IMG/VR virus record: IMGVR_UViG_3300010883_000239
Span: 1 to 31,604 of that record
Direction: 5' to 3' (one strand)
Length of the DNA: 31,604 bases
From: a virus
Part shown: in pieces, positions 24,301 through 31,409 of the stretch
Numbering within the stretch: the first letter of the stretch is position 1
Layout: each line of letters opens with the position of its first letter
Notes under the pieces: model-generated
The model's input: only the letters and a program-made list of their open reading frames with translations
The model's database searches: none
Told to the model about the DNA's origin: nothing
Translations under genes and position numbers: made by a program

Positions 24301-25758
24301 TTATCCATTTCTTTGTACCCAAACTGTATCACTATAGCTAGTAGCTAGCGAAGCTTTTAATGTCGCTATATCTGTCTGTTGTGTTGCGTACTGAGGTGCT
24401 TGTATTGGTGGGCCTGATGGTCCAACAGGTGTTGGATGTATCTCTGATTGTAGAGTTGTTAACATTGCATCTATAATATCACACAGAGTACTTTTCCATA
24501 AATCATCTTCATCACCTAAAACTAACGGGTGACCTTTAGTTGCTTGAGTTGCACCTACCCCTCCATCATCTTCAGATTGCTGTGACTTACCTAAGTATAT
24601 AAGTGGTGCTTCTATTTCTAGCTTTTCAGTTGCATTTAAATATATTGATGGGGTATCAACTAATAGCTCGCTTCCTGCATCAATTGTCATATCAGTTTCT
24701 GTTGTTAAGCCTATACCACCTCCACCAAAAATGTATGTGCCTGCTTCACGACTATTAAATACTAACCTATTAGAAGTTAATAATATCTGCCCTTGACGCT
24801 CACCCTCTTCATCAATTAAATCATCTGTCGTAGGTGCTGTAAGATCTTCTCCTACTGTATTTTCGCCTGCTTCAAAAGATAATGCATCATATTTAGTAGA
24901 GCCAAAAGTTAATGGGATAGTCTGTCCTTTAGTCATCCAAATAGAACCTGCCTCTGTATCTGGGTCTTCAATTACATGCTCACCACCATCTTCAAGATCT
25001 TGATCCTGTCCGTTGCGGATTATAATTAAAGGTTCAGCTGGATCATTAGTAGATGGATCTGACCATAAATTTGGTACATCTGGATCTTGAACTGCTGAAC
25101 CAAATCGTATAGAGTGACCAAACCTACCTTCAACTGTTATATCACCTTCATATGGCTGTATTGGTCGTATGCGCGGCTGCTCTTTAAAAGTTCTACCGTA
25201 TTCAATATCGCTACCTTCATCACCCGCTATATTAGGATTGCCAAATCCTACTTCTTTATATTCAGCTATCTTATCTGCTTGAGCTGAATCTGGGTTAGGA
25301 TCAGGTATACTTAAAAATGGTAATGAATTGTGGTGAATTGAGCCCCACATATTAAGAATATCATGATAATACATTTGTGTACTATCTGCTACGTCAACTG
25401 AAGATTTATCACAATATGATGTTATTAAAACTATTTCATGTATAAGAGGGTACTGTTTAAAATTACGGGTTAAAGGTACTGCCCAACTTAAATTTTCTAC
25501 ATCCTCAACATTAGCATCACTAAATAATCTTCTAACTTGAATTGTACCAATCTGCTCTTCTGGATCTGGAATAGATGCATCATAGTTTGGATGGGAGGGG
25601 TTAAGTACTATATCTATTACCTCTGCAGGCTCAGTTTGAATATCTTCAACTTTAAGATTTTGTTGAAAATCTACATCATTCTGAGTAATAGGAGCTTGAG
25701 GTCCATAAGGACGATAAGATTTACCTTTATTATTTCTTACCCTTGAGTATGCGGCCAT
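24301..25758 (-). CDS. gp5: gp5-like baseplate hub/spike protein lacking a lysozyme domain
   Basis: A 485-aa protein. After a polar N-terminus come OB-like strands (IHEIVLITSYCDKSS), then GDITVEGRFGHSIRFGS, typical of gp5/VgrG-type hubs. After this (about 225-395) comes a chain of short strands (PLIIIRNGQ, SIWMTKGQTIPLTFGSTKY, GQILLTSNRLVFNSRE, IGLTTETDMTIDAG, IYLNATEKLEIEAPLIYLGK) characteristic of the trimeric beta-helix spike. The T4 central muramidase domain is absent, as in many marine T4-like hubs. The C-terminus is a proline-containing tail. It overlaps the preceding 131-aa gene by 29 nt. Confidence 0.85.
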   Translation of the reverse strand: MAAYSRVRNNKGKSYRPYGPQAPITQNDVDFQQNLKVEDIQTEPAEVIDIVLNPSHPNYDASIPDPEEQIGTIQVRRLFSDANVEDVENLSWAVPLTRNFKQYPLIHEIVLITSYCDKSSVDVADSTQMYYHDILNMWGSIHHNSLPFLSIPDPNPDSAQADKIAEYKEVGFGNPNIAGDEGSDIEYGRTFKEQPRIRPIQPYEGDITVEGRFGHSIRFGSAVQDPDVPNLWSDPSTNDPAEPLIIIRNGQDQDLEDGGEHVIEDPDTEAGSIWMTKGQTIPLTFGSTKYDALSFEAGENTVGEDLTAPTTDDLIDEEGERQGQILLTSNRLVFNSREAGTYIFGGGGIGLTTETDMTIDAGSELLVDTPSIYLNATEKLEIEAPLIYLGKSQQSEDDGGVGATQATKGHPLVLGDEDDLWKSTLCDIIDAMLTTLQSEIHPTPVGPSGPPIQAPQYATQQTDIATLKASLATSYSDTVWVQRNG

Positions 25759-26125
25759 TATCTACACCCTTAATTTTTTCATCTATGTTAGAGTTACCCT
25801 TCTCAATTGCATTTAATTCCTCAAGTAACTGTTTTTTTTCTTCTTCGGATATACCAAAATCACTCTCACCTGGAGCTCCACTACCTATAAGTCGTTGAAT
25901 CACTGCTAGCAATTTTGCTAGCTGATCATCGTTTTTTACACTTACTTCTAAATAATCCTTTATCAATGGTACTATAATAGTTGCATCACCAATATTTTTT
26001 ACAAACGGCTTTAGTTCTGAAATTAATAAGTTTATCTGAGATTCCTTTTTCTTAGGAGCTCCGTATAAATCTTTTGCTATATCAGCAAAACTCTTACCTT
26101 TAAATATGTCACTATCTTTATCCAT
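25730..26125 (-). CDS. Small unknown protein between gp55 and gp5
   Basis: A 131-aa, largely helical, charged protein (MDKDSDIFKGKSFADIAKDL ... LIKDYLEVSVKNDDQLAKLLA ... EEEKKQLLEELNAIEKG). No signal peptide, membrane segment or motif. It starts 9 nt after the gp55 stop and its end overlaps the start of the gp5-like gene by 29 nt, so translation of the two is linked. A tail-related chaperone or assembly role is possible but unproven. Confidence 0.7.
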   Translation of the reverse strand: MDKDSDIFKGKSFADIAKDLYGAPKKKESQINLLISELKPFVKNIGDATIIVPLIKDYLEVSVKNDDQLAKLLAVIQRLIGSGAPGESDFGISEEEKKQLLEELNAIEKGNSNIDEKIKGVDNGRILKGKK

Positions 26126-26134
26126 ATATAATAA

Positions 26135-26962
26135 TTAGAAATATTTCGAATTTTGTTTACTAGAGCTAGTAAAAGTATTATCAAGACGACCAGTAATCTG
26201 ATATTCTTCCCACATCTCACGATATATGCGTTTCATTTGATTCACTACCTTTGTTATATACTGAGTTTTAACATTAGCCATTTCACGTATCATAATATAT
26301 AAAGCTTTTTTATTATAAATTTCTATATTCTCTCTACGTCTAAATAACTCAGCTATAGCTGCTGCTACTCGTATATCCTTTTTACGTGTAAATAAAACAT
26401 TAAGATTGTTATCCCAGTATTCTACCATTAGATCAGTAAAATCTTTTCGAGCTTCTTTAATATCCTCTCGCACTATCTCATTTGTAATATTACGGTTAAT
26501 ATCAATTGAATCTACCGTAGTACGTTGCTTCATTTTTTTATAATTCTCATTATTATTATAAATCAAATAATTTTTTGCAACTATACTAAAATACGAGTAT
26601 GCTTTAGATCCTTTAGTTGGATCGAATTTATCTATTTTTTCAATAAGGTATGCAACTACTTCAGCTTGAACGTCTACATAAGGATCATCAAAGCAATAGA
26701 ATTTAAAAGTGTGTATAATATTTTCAGTAAGCTTCATAAATGGTTTATGAATATGTTGTGAATATACCCTATTGCGCAGGTTATAATCCGGCTCGATATT
26801 ATAAGCAATTATAGCGCGTTCATTCTCTTCGTGAAAATAACCACGTCGTTTTTTTGCTTTAGTTGCTTTACGTTCTTTCTCGAACTCTCCATGCCATACA
26901 TAAAACTCCTGTACTGGTGATAGGCTAGCGCTTGTCTGTGGTTGTAGTTGTGGTTGTGTCAT
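26135..26962 (-). CDS. gp55: Late-transcription sigma factor gp55
   Basis: A T4 gp55-type sigma factor, which binds host RNA polymerase and directs it to late promoters. Matching blocks: NERAIIAYNIEPDYNLRNRV, KLTENIIHTFKF, VQAEVVAYLIEKIDKFDPTK and KAYSYFSIVAKNYLIYNNN, the sigma region 2-like core. The frame also has an ATG at 26989, but only the ATG at 26962 has a strong ribosome site (GGAG at 26969-26972, 6 nt spacing), giving 275 aa beginning MTQPQLQPQT. The first 38 nt overlap the end of the 101-aa gene in another frame. Basic tract KKRRG near residue 38. The gp33/gp45 partners are not in this window. Confidence 0.93.
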   Translation of the reverse strand: MTQPQLQPQTSASLSPVQEFYVWHGEFEKERKATKAKKRRGYFHEENERAIIAYNIEPDYNLRNRVYSQHIHKPFMKLTENIIHTFKFYCFDDPYVDVQAEVVAYLIEKIDKFDPTKGSKAYSYFSIVAKNYLIYNNNENYKKMKQRTTVDSIDINRNITNEIVREDIKEARKDFTDLMVEYWDNNLNVLFTRKKDIRVAAAIAELFRRRENIEIYNKKALYIMIREMANVKTQYITKVVNQMKRIYREMWEEYQITGRLDNTFTSSSKQNSKYF

Positions 26963-27230
26963 CTTCTTCTCCAAGTGTGTTGAGCTCATTTATTATACGT
27001 TTAAATTCTTTATAAAAATAACCCACCTCGTCATCAGACTCGAAAGATCCTTTATGGTCTATCTTTTTTATTTCTTTGTTCATATTAGTTATCGTTTTAC
27101 TAAACCGATTAACCCATGACTCTAAATTCTCTATATATTCCTCACCTTGTTCGTATTTACGTAACAAGTTATAAATTACAAATAAGGACCCAATAAGAGC
27201 TAGTGATAGTAATATAATAGTTATTATCAT
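26925..27230 (-). CDS. Small membrane-anchored protein
   Basis: A 101-aa protein with one N-terminal hydrophobic helix (residues about 2-22, IITIILLSLALIGSLFVIYN), followed by charged, coiled-coil-like sequence and a seven-threonine run before TDKR at the end. Topology resembles an N-terminally anchored protein with a cytoplasmic tail. Its ATG overlaps the stop of the HD-domain gene by 4 nt (ATGA), and its tail is encoded by the same DNA as the gp55 start. Function unknown; possible membrane-associated or spanin-like role is not supported by a lipobox. Confidence 0.72.
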   Translation of the reverse strand: MIITIILLSLALIGSLFVIYNLLRKYEQGEEYIENLESWVNRFSKTITNMNKEIKKIDHKGSFESDDEVGYFYKEFKRIINELNTLGEEDDTTTTTTTDKR

Positions 27231-28039
27231 TTGAACAACTCATCAAATAATTTACTAGCATCAGTACCAGTATTAAGCTCTGATTTCACCTTCTTCTTTA
27301 AAGGTGGTTTAACTGCTACAGGCTTCTTTACTACATGTTCCATCATTTTATCTTTTGGTACATCTGTTAATGTACGATTACCTTGTAATCCATTCTCACC
27401 ATACTTCCATCGCTCCCACTCTACTCTAGAAGCCATCATATCAGCCTGATGTAAAATCAAAGGTAAATTTGAACGTAATCTAGAATAGGGATTAAAACTA
27501 ACTAAATAAGGTTTGTTTGCTTCTTCATACATACCATCGTGAATACGTATTCCTAAAAACTCATTCCAGGAGTACTTAATACCAAAATGTTGTAATAGAA
27601 ATAAGCTTCTATCTGGAACTAAACTAAATTCTGTTTTAGGGTTCACCGTATATAAAGCTCCTTGATTCTTTCTATGCCATTCAGACTCATTGGGTACGTA
27701 AGTATCATTTTCTAAATCACCTACTTTACCTAAGTCGTGATTAAGTGCAGCAAACATTAGCTCTTCAACTGAGTAGTTATCAGTATGCGCACCTTGCATC
27801 ATCCAAGAGTTATAAAGATCAAATGCGCAATCCATAACACGTAAGACATGATCTACATACCCTCCTGCGAAACAATTGTGATAATGCTCTCTCGAGCTTG
27901 CTGGAGCAAACATCATCCTGTCTGCAAAATGATTATACATCTCCAGAAGCTTCTCTTGACGTTCTCCGCTGAATTGGTGATTAATACGACCTATTAAGTC
28001 ATCCCAGTTTCCTTTAATTTGTTTTTCGTTTAATTTCAT
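27227..28039 (-). CDS. HD-domain metal-dependent phosphohydrolase
   Basis: A 270-aa protein with an HD-domain pattern: His64 (GGYVDHVLRV), His101-Asp102 (NHDLGKVGD), further His151 and His167, and Asp200 (HQADMMASR). These correspond to the metal ligands of HD phosphohydrolases, which cleave nucleotides or related phosphate esters. The exact substrate cannot be read from the sequence. A Lys/Pro-rich tail (KKPVAVKPPLKKKVK) follows from about 238. It starts 2 nt after the ClpP-like gene and overlaps the next gene by 4 nt. HD proteins of this type are common in marine T4-like phages, possibly for nucleotide-pool control. Confidence 0.85.
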   Translation of the reverse strand: MKLNEKQIKGNWDDLIGRINHQFSGERQEKLLEMYNHFADRMMFAPASSREHYHNCFAGGYVDHVLRVMDCAFDLYNSWMMQGAHTDNYSVEELMFAALNHDLGKVGDLENDTYVPNESEWHRKNQGALYTVNPKTEFSLVPDRSLFLLQHFGIKYSWNEFLGIRIHDGMYEEANKPYLVSFNPYSRLRSNLPLILHQADMMASRVEWERWKYGENGLQGNRTLTDVPKDKMMEHVVKKPVAVKPPLKKKVKSELNTGTDASKLFDELFK

Positions 28040-28041
28040 AT

Positions 28042-28698
28042 TTAATGTATTATTCCATCGATAACGCCCAGCTTTTGAGCATCTTTAGATGAAAGGTAAA
28101 GGTCAGTTTTAGTTTGTTCTGACCAGAATTTTTTATCTTTAGTTGTTTTCTCTCCTAGAATAGAATTAGCCATATCTTCTAGATGAGCATTATATTTATG
28201 TGCTGCTTTAAGGTCAGATGATTTACCTGCCTGCATAGAAGATCCTTCATGTATCATTATAGTTGATCGCTTACTAGCTAACCTTTTACCAGTACCACAA
28301 GCTAGAATCATAGCTGCAGCACTCATAGCTTTCCCTCTACATATAGTGTTAACCTTAATATTACTATTACATTCTAGACTTTCAATATAATCAATTATAC
28401 CAAACATCTCATAGACATCACCACCTACTGAATCTATAATTACATTAATAGGTGAATCATCACCATCTTCTCTGTTTTTAATTATAGCGCGACATCTTAC
28501 CATAAAATCATATAAACCAAAATCTTCTATCTCACCTACTATGTAAACAACACTATCTTCTACATCTACTGCGAATTCAATTTCTTTATAAAGATGTTTC
28601 TTTTCTAAATCATCTTCGTAATATACTTCTTCTTCAGAGGTATTCTCTTTACCTGAAACTTTATTCTCTTCATAACTACCATACATACTTTGCGACAT
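28042..28698 (-). CDS. clpP: ClpP-like serine protease
   Basis: A 218-aa protein with an acidic about 40-residue extension, then a ClpP/crotonase-like fold. DSVGGDVYEMFGIID (about 89-103) matches the conserved S-P-G-G loop. Ser126 (GKAMSAAAMILAC), His150 (STIMIHEGS) and Asp199 (TKTDLYLSSKDAQKLGVID) give the full catalytic triad. Length is close to bacterial ClpP. No ClpX-like unfoldase is seen here, so it would use a host chaperone or act alone. It starts 2 nt after the 69-aa gene (AAAGGG before the ATG). Possible roles: selective proteolysis in the host, or maturation of phage proteins. No capsid genes are nearby to support prohead processing. Confidence 0.9.
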   Translation of the reverse strand: MSQSMYGSYEENKVSGKENTSEEEVYYEDDLEKKHLYKEIEFAVDVEDSVVYIVGEIEDFGLYDFMVRCRAIIKNREDGDDSPINVIIDSVGGDVYEMFGIIDYIESLECNSNIKVNTICRGKAMSAAAMILACGTGKRLASKRSTIMIHEGSSMQAGKSSDLKAAHKYNAHLEDMANSILGEKTTKDKKFWSEQTKTDLYLSSKDAQKLGVIDGIIH

Positions 28699-28700
28699 GT

Positions 28701-28910
28701 TTACCCTTTTAATATTTGTTTTAATTTATCTAACGGTTGTGCTTTACCTTCAAACGCTTCTTCTACACTAATACTATCGTAACCTAATGCGCAAGCTAGA
28801 TGTTTGCATACCCTTTTAAAGTCATGTATACTTACATTCTCATTAACATCTAACTCAACTTTTTGTATTTCATTAGAATAGGTACCTCGTGTGTATATTA
28901 GTTTATCCAT
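28701..28910 (-). CDS. Small unknown protein (69 aa)
   Basis: A 69-aa, soluble, mixed-charge protein (MDKLIYTRGTYSNEIQKVEL ... HDFKRVCKHLACALGYDSIS) with no recognised motif. Its start is preceded at 7 nt by the TTTTCGTATATT element rather than a Shine-Dalgarno site. It is followed after 2 nt by the ClpP-like gene, so it may lead that operon (69-aa, clpP, HD, 101-aa, gp55). Confidence 0.7.
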   Translation of the reverse strand: MDKLIYTRGTYSNEIQKVELDVNENVSIHDFKRVCKHLACALGYDSISVEEAFEGKAQPLDKLKQILKG

Positions 28911-28917
28911 ATTGTAT

Positions 28918-28929
28918 AATATACGAAAA
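28918..28929 (-). promoter_or_regulatory. TTTTCGTATATT element before the 69-aa/clpP operon
   Basis: Exact copy of the 12-base element also found at 8294 and 29462. It ends 7 nt before the ATG at 28910 and lies in the only gap (31 nt) between the 170-aa gene and this operon, as expected of a promoter. Confidence 0.5.
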
Positions 28930-28941
28930 ATTAATTTAAGA

Positions 28942-29454
28942 TCAAACTAATTTAATTTTTAATTTACGACTTAATTTTTTAATTTGGGATTCGATAGACT
29001 TTATGTCTTTCTTTAGGGTAGCTTTCTTAAGCTGTTTTTTAAGATCATATAATGCAGCCATCGAAGTTCTCTTCTGAGCTTCACGCTCACGTTTAGTTGA
29101 TCGCTTTTTATCTTTCTTAGATTCAATAACAGTAGCCGGGAATTTACCTTTTAATTCTGGATGCTCTTTTCCTTTACGAAATACATTACCATCTTTATCT
29201 ACAAACTCGTTCATCCATTGCCAACCTTTTGGTCGACCAGTTGGTTTATACCTCGGAGTAAACTTAGGTGGTTCTGTGACTCTATTAACGCAACGGTGAC
29301 ATAAAACTGCGGTAGTAGTGCTCGTAACATTAACCCACTCACCACAGTATTTACCTGTCCAATACTTACCACCTTCAATACTGTTTCGACAAATCATCCA
29401 AGATTCACCATCTTCAATATAACTCTTATAAACTGTTTTAGTATCCCGTTCCAT
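28942..29454 (-). CDS. Unknown basic protein with four cysteines
   Basis: A 170-aa protein. Cys22, Cys37 and the pair Cys52/Cys55 (LCHRC) could form a zinc site. The middle (TGRPKGWQWMNEFVDKDGNV) is Trp/Gly-rich, and residues from about 112 onward are extremely Lys/Arg-rich and helical (SKKDKKRSTKREREAQKRTS). It may bind nucleic acid, which is an inference from charge and cysteines only. A TTTTCGTATATT element precedes it by 7 nt, without a Shine-Dalgarno site. Confidence 0.7.
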   Translation of the reverse strand: MERDTKTVYKSYIEDGESWMICRNSIEGGKYWTGKYCGEWVNVTSTTTAVLCHRCVNRVTEPPKFTPRYKPTGRPKGWQWMNEFVDKDGNVFRKGKEHPELKGKFPATVIESKKDKKRSTKREREAQKRTSMAALYDLKKQLKKATLKKDIKSIESQIKKLSRKLKIKLV

Positions 29455-29461
29455 ATAATTA

Positions 29462-29473
29462 AATATACGAAAA
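29462..29473 (-). promoter_or_regulatory. TTTTCGTATATT element before the 170-aa gene
   Basis: Exact third copy of the element, preceded by a long T-run on the minus strand. It ends 7 nt before the ATG at 29454, in the 37-nt gap after the membrane-protein gene. Confidence 0.5.
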
Positions 29474-29491
29474 AAAAATTAGTTAACCAAC

Positions 29492-30799
29492 TTACCCTTT
29501 ATATTTATAACCTTTAGGGGGCTTTCTTGGTGGAGCAGGTCGCTTAACTACTCGTTTTGCAACTTTAGATTTTTTAGATTGTATCATACCAATTAACTTT
29601 TCTTTGTCAGTTGTATTAACTTCACCGTGATACAACTCATGCTCTGTACTGCTATCTTTTAATGGATCTACATTAGCATCTTTAAGGTTTTCTTCTTCTT
29701 GTGCTTCTTCCTCCAGTACATCAATCAACACATCTAATCCAATCTGTTTACCTTTTCTTGCTTCTAATTCTTTCTCATCTTCGAGCTGTTTAGCTTGTTT
29801 TACATTGAATGCAATTATTTCTTCTTGAGTAGGGTATTTTATTTTTTCTTCATTAATAAAAGGTAGTTTCTCTAGATCATCAACAATTAAATCTTTCTTA
29901 TCTATAATAAGTTCTACTTCAGGTTTAGTCCAGCTTGAAGGTATTGGGTAAGATGTATTAAATTTTTTACCTTCAGGGACTGACATTTTAACCTCATTAT
30001 TTTTTAGTTGAGCAAAAGCCATATTAGCTGCTACAACAAGAGCTATAGCTAGTGGATCAAATACAAATATAATTAATAATAAGAACCAATTTACTACCGT
30101 TCCCATCTCTCTGCCAGTGGTTTCAGCAAGATATTTTAAAGGACCTAACTCACTCTTTGCTTCATTAGATATCTCTTTGTTTAGTAATGCCATATCAGTT
30201 TGATTAATAGAATCCATAACAGCCTCTATTTTAAGATTAATACCATCTCTATTAGAAGTAGCTATAGTTAATTCGCTCTGAAGTGCTCGTCTTGCTGACG
30301 ATGATGACGTTGTAATTAAGGTACCTGATTCTTTGTCAATATACTGTACTTGTGCCGGGTTAGATAAAGCTACTCTTAAATCAGATATTGATCTAGTGAG
30401 TCCTTGCTTCTCTATTTTAAGATCTTGTTTTTGTTCTTCAAATCTAACCTGCTTTTGATTTAATATCATTAGAGATCTGTCTAGTAGTTCTGATTGAGTA
30501 GCAGTCGACTGGTAAGCACCTGACAGGAATCCATATATACCACCTGATGTTATTAGTATTAGAACAAAGCACGCTATTGATAGATAAGCTCTAAGAGCTT
30601 TATTAATTGTATCCCAGTATTGATATAGTAATGATGCTACAACCAGCTTAGCGAATTCTAATGAACCCGCCATGATCATGACTTGAAAGCTTGCTCCAGC
30701 AAATAATTTACTTAAACCGTATACGGAATAAAATGCAGCACTACCAGAAACGGCAAGTGCACTTAATGCTATTAGTAGTGGAAACAATTGCTTGCGCAT
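29492..30799 (-). CDS. Membrane protein with a large coiled-coil loop
   Basis: A 435-aa protein. Three N-terminal hydrophobic helices (about 5-25, 36-59, 70-93) and a fourth at about 236-263 (NWFLLLIIFVFDPLAIALVV) enclose a roughly 140-residue coiled-coil region (about 100-230, LNQKQVRFEEQKQDLKIEKQ...). A long charged tail follows, ending in basic Pro-rich sequence (KRVVKRPAPPRKPPKGYKYKG). It has a strong ribosome site (GAGGGG) lying within the last codons of the 57-aa gene that ends 2 nt before it, implying coupling. It would sit in the host inner membrane. Possible roles include superinfection exclusion or a membrane platform, but no family was recognised. Confidence 0.8.
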   Translation of the reverse strand: MRKQLFPLLIALSALAVSGSAAFYSVYGLSKLFAGASFQVMIMAGSLEFAKLVVASLLYQYWDTINKALRAYLSIACFVLILITSGGIYGFLSGAYQSTATQSELLDRSLMILNQKQVRFEEQKQDLKIEKQGLTRSISDLRVALSNPAQVQYIDKESGTLITTSSSSARRALQSELTIATSNRDGINLKIEAVMDSINQTDMALLNKEISNEAKSELGPLKYLAETTGREMGTVVNWFLLLIIFVFDPLAIALVVAANMAFAQLKNNEVKMSVPEGKKFNTSYPIPSSWTKPEVELIIDKKDLIVDDLEKLPFINEEKIKYPTQEEIIAFNVKQAKQLEDEKELEARKGKQIGLDVLIDVLEEEAQEEENLKDANVDPLKDSSTEHELYHGEVNTTDKEKLIGMIQSKKSKVAKRVVKRPAPPRKPPKGYKYKG

Positions 30800-30801
30800 T
30801 T

Positions 30802-30975
30802 CTACCCCTCGAGTTCAATGTAGTTATCTATTTGTTTATTTATTGATTGTAACTTTTTAATAAGGCCCGCTGCCTCTAGTTTACTAATAGCGTTAGACTC
30901 TAATCCTCTTCTTAATGTTTCAAGAAGATTACTTATTGCTTCAGTTCTATTTTGTATTTGATCTTTATATTTCAT
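30802..30975 (-). CDS. Small helical protein coupled to the membrane protein
   Basis: A 57-aa protein (MKYKDQIQNRTEAISNLLET...), entirely helical with heptad-like leucines/isoleucines, so a likely short coiled coil. It stops 2 nt before the membrane-protein ATG, and its last codons carry that gene's GAGGGG ribosome site. A weak purine-rich ribosome site (AAAGATGAT) precedes its own ATG. Tight coupling and a coiled-coil character suggest it could pair with the coiled coil of the membrane protein. Confidence 0.7.
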   Translation of the reverse strand: MKYKDQIQNRTEAISNLLETLRRGLESNAISKLEAAGLIKKLQSINKQIDNYIELEG

Positions 30976-31010
30976 ATCATCTTTATCTTTATATATATAT
31001 TATAATTATC

Positions 31011-31077
31011 TATTTAATTATTATTATATATTTAATTATTATTATTATTATATATTTAATTATTATTATTATTATTA
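31011..31077. repeat. Pure A/T microsatellite
   Basis: 67 consecutive A/T bases, made of three copies of a TATTTAATTATTATTAT-like unit with expanding ATT runs, within a nearly G/C-free stretch from 30991 to 31100. It lies in the 161-nt gap upstream of the 57-aa/membrane-protein pair. It could be a promoter UP-like region, a DNA-unwinding element, or a slippage-prone spacer. Confidence 0.85.
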
Positions 31078-31136
31078 CTATTATTATTATTATAAATTAT
31101 AGAATATAATTAAAATAAATCGTTAAAGCAACTGTT

Positions 31137-31367
31137 CTACAATATTTCTGTAGATTTAATTTGTTCACAGAATAAAAAAGCACCATCCTTGTGAAAAACC
31201 TTCTCAATATTATTACAATTATCACGTAACCACTCAACCCATACTCGTACCATTTTATTGATATCATCTGAGTTGAATCCATGTGATCTAGGGGACATTT
31301 GATGTTCAGATATACTTCTATGTATTACCCAATACTCGTTATCGTACTGCCAGACTTTCTTATTCAT
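31137..31367 (-). CDS. Small unknown protein after Hsp20
   Basis: A 76-aa, Trp-rich, soluble protein (NKKVWQYDNEYWVIH ... NKMVRVWVEWLRDNCNN) with no recognised motif. Preferred over the overlapping ORF at 31097-31282 because its composition is protein-like. It has no Shine-Dalgarno site, but TATAAT stands just before the ATG (CATATAATATG). It follows the Hsp20 stop by 42 nt. Confidence 0.6.
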   Translation of the reverse strand: MNKKVWQYDNEYWVIHRSISEHQMSPRSHGFNSDDINKMVRVWVEWLRDNCNNIEKVFHKDGAFLFCEQIKSTEIL

Positions 31368-31409
31368 ATTATATGTTTTTTATTGACGTGCGGGTCAGCT
31401 TTTTATTTG

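Noticed and set aside
26962-26989. gp55 start at the upstream ATG (26989)
   Set aside because: No ribosome site there; GGAG sits 6 nt before the ATG at 26962. The nine extra residues are not needed for any gp55 motif.
30915-31109. Plus-strand 64-aa ORF rich in Ile and Tyr
   Set aside because: It is a translation of the A/T microsatellite and overlaps the 57-aa gene on the other strand.
31097-31282. Minus-strand 61-aa ORF
   Set aside because: It overlaps the better-looking 76-aa ORF in another frame and runs into the AT-rich region.
31377-31409. Terminator after hsp20 (TGAC...GTCA)
   Set aside because: Only a 4-bp stem, followed by an A-run rather than a T-run in the direction of transcription.
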